DNA of 6,061 bases, from the NCBI GenBank assembly GCA_964509845.1, contig CAZDZG010000043.1, positions 1 through 6,061 on the forward strand. The letters run 5' to 3'. The notes beneath the pieces are model-generated. The model saw only the letters and a list, made by a program, of their open reading frames with translations, searched no databases and had not been told where the DNA came from. A program made the position numbers and the translations under genes. Shown here piece after piece: positions 5,827 through 6,061 of this stretch. Source of the stretch: WYZ-LMO6 sp964509845. GTDB lineage: Archaea > Hadarchaeota > Hadarchaeia > Hadarchaeales > WYZ-LMO6. Position 1 is the stretch's first letter, and each line of letters opens with the position of its first letter.

Positions 5827-6061
5827 TCCGTGCGGAAGTACAGGGGAAGCCTCTGATCTAGCAAACGGGCAAGCCAAAGATTCCTCAGGTAAAACCCGGG
5901 ATTGCTCAGGTACTCCGGGCTCCTGAGGAGAAGGTGACGGAAGAGGTGAGTGGAGTTGATCTCTTTCATCCCCCACCTCAGGAGACCTTCCATCTCAGCT
6001 GGGCTGAGGTGGGGGTGGTTCCAGACCAGGTGCTTGCAATCGAACTTGTGCCAGTCCTTCT
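5823..6061 (-). CDS. C-terminal fragment of a protein, possibly a cobalamin-type radical SAM enzyme
   Basis: The last 78 codons (6059 down to the TAG at 5825-5823) of a gene whose start lies beyond the right edge. The fragment begins KDWHKFDCKHLVWNHPHLSP and continues AEMEGLLRWGMKEINSTHLF, ending LPLYFRTD. The pattern D-W-x-x-F/Y-D-x-x-H-x-V followed by a proline-rich S-P-E-E-type helix resembles the C-terminal tail of B12-binding radical SAM proteins. None of the diagnostic CxxxCxxC or cobalamin-binding motifs would lie in this part, so the assignment is tentative. Reality as a gene is supported by protein-like composition, coding-like codon use, and an end that fits exactly against the convergent plus-strand gene, sharing CTAG. 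It is not obviously linked in function to the secretion genes. Confidence 0.65.
   Translation of the reverse strand, partial: KDWHKFDCKHLVWNHPHLSPAEMEGLLRWGMKEINSTHLFRHLLLRSPEYLSNPGFYLRNLWLARLLDQRLPLYFRTD

Noticed and set aside
5599..5976. Minus-strand open frame of 125 codons across the convergent junction
   Set aside because: It is out of frame with the protein-like 78-codon tail on the same strand and antisense to the KaiC-like gene; the product is Pro/Glu/Gly-rich without motifs.
1..6061. Mobile elements, CRISPR arrays, tRNA or rRNA genes
   Set aside because: I saw no transposase, regularly spaced repeats, tRNA cloverleaf or rRNA-like stretch; nearly every base is assigned to a protein gene or a short promoter gap.

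Overview
The window reads as a gene-dense stretch of a thermophilic archaeal chromosome. The evidence is a group II chaperonin (thermosome) N-terminus, an ArlI/ArlJ-type (formerly FlaI/FlaJ) secretion motor pair, an archaeal MinD-type ATPase, a KaiC-like ATPase, and TATA-like boxes in the intergenic gaps rather than bacterial -35/-10 elements. The DNA looks moderately GC-rich and arginine is often AGG, which is common in thermophiles. I cannot assign a phylum from the sequence alone. There is no gene-free stretch over 300 bases; the largest gap is about 80 bases.

Layout. On the minus strand, in transcription order, are: the last 78 codons of a gene entering from the right edge (possible cobalamin-type radical SAM protein), a MinD/ParA-family ATPase (4209-4934), a 665-residue ArlI/TadA-type secretion ATPase (2132-4129), a 607-residue ArlJ/TadB-TadC-type membrane platform protein (309-2132), and the first 80 codons of a thermosome subunit running off the left edge. 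The only plus-strand gene (4996-5826) is a single-domain KaiC/RAD55-like ATPase, divergent from minD. It ends on a CTAG shared with the stop of the right-edge gene.

How the genes may work together. The ATPase and platform protein overlap (TGATG) and together form the cytoplasmic motor and inner-membrane base of a type IV-pilus-like machine. MinD just upstream recalls bacterial Tad loci, where the ParA-like TadZ works with TadA and TadB/TadC. The divergent KaiC-like ATPase recalls ArlH, which sits next to ArlI and ArlJ in the archaellum. It keeps a full Walker A motif but appears to have lost the catalytic glutamates and the Walker B aspartate, so it may be a nucleotide-binding switch. No pilin, prepilin peptidase or other archaellum gene is in view. 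The thermosome gene has its own promoter signals and is probably unrelated housekeeping.

The most noteworthy non-coding features are a G6/C7 hairpin abutting the secretion-ATPase start codon and a perfect inverted repeat (GGAAGC-T-GCTTCC) touching the TATA-like box in the minD/KaiC-like divergent promoter.
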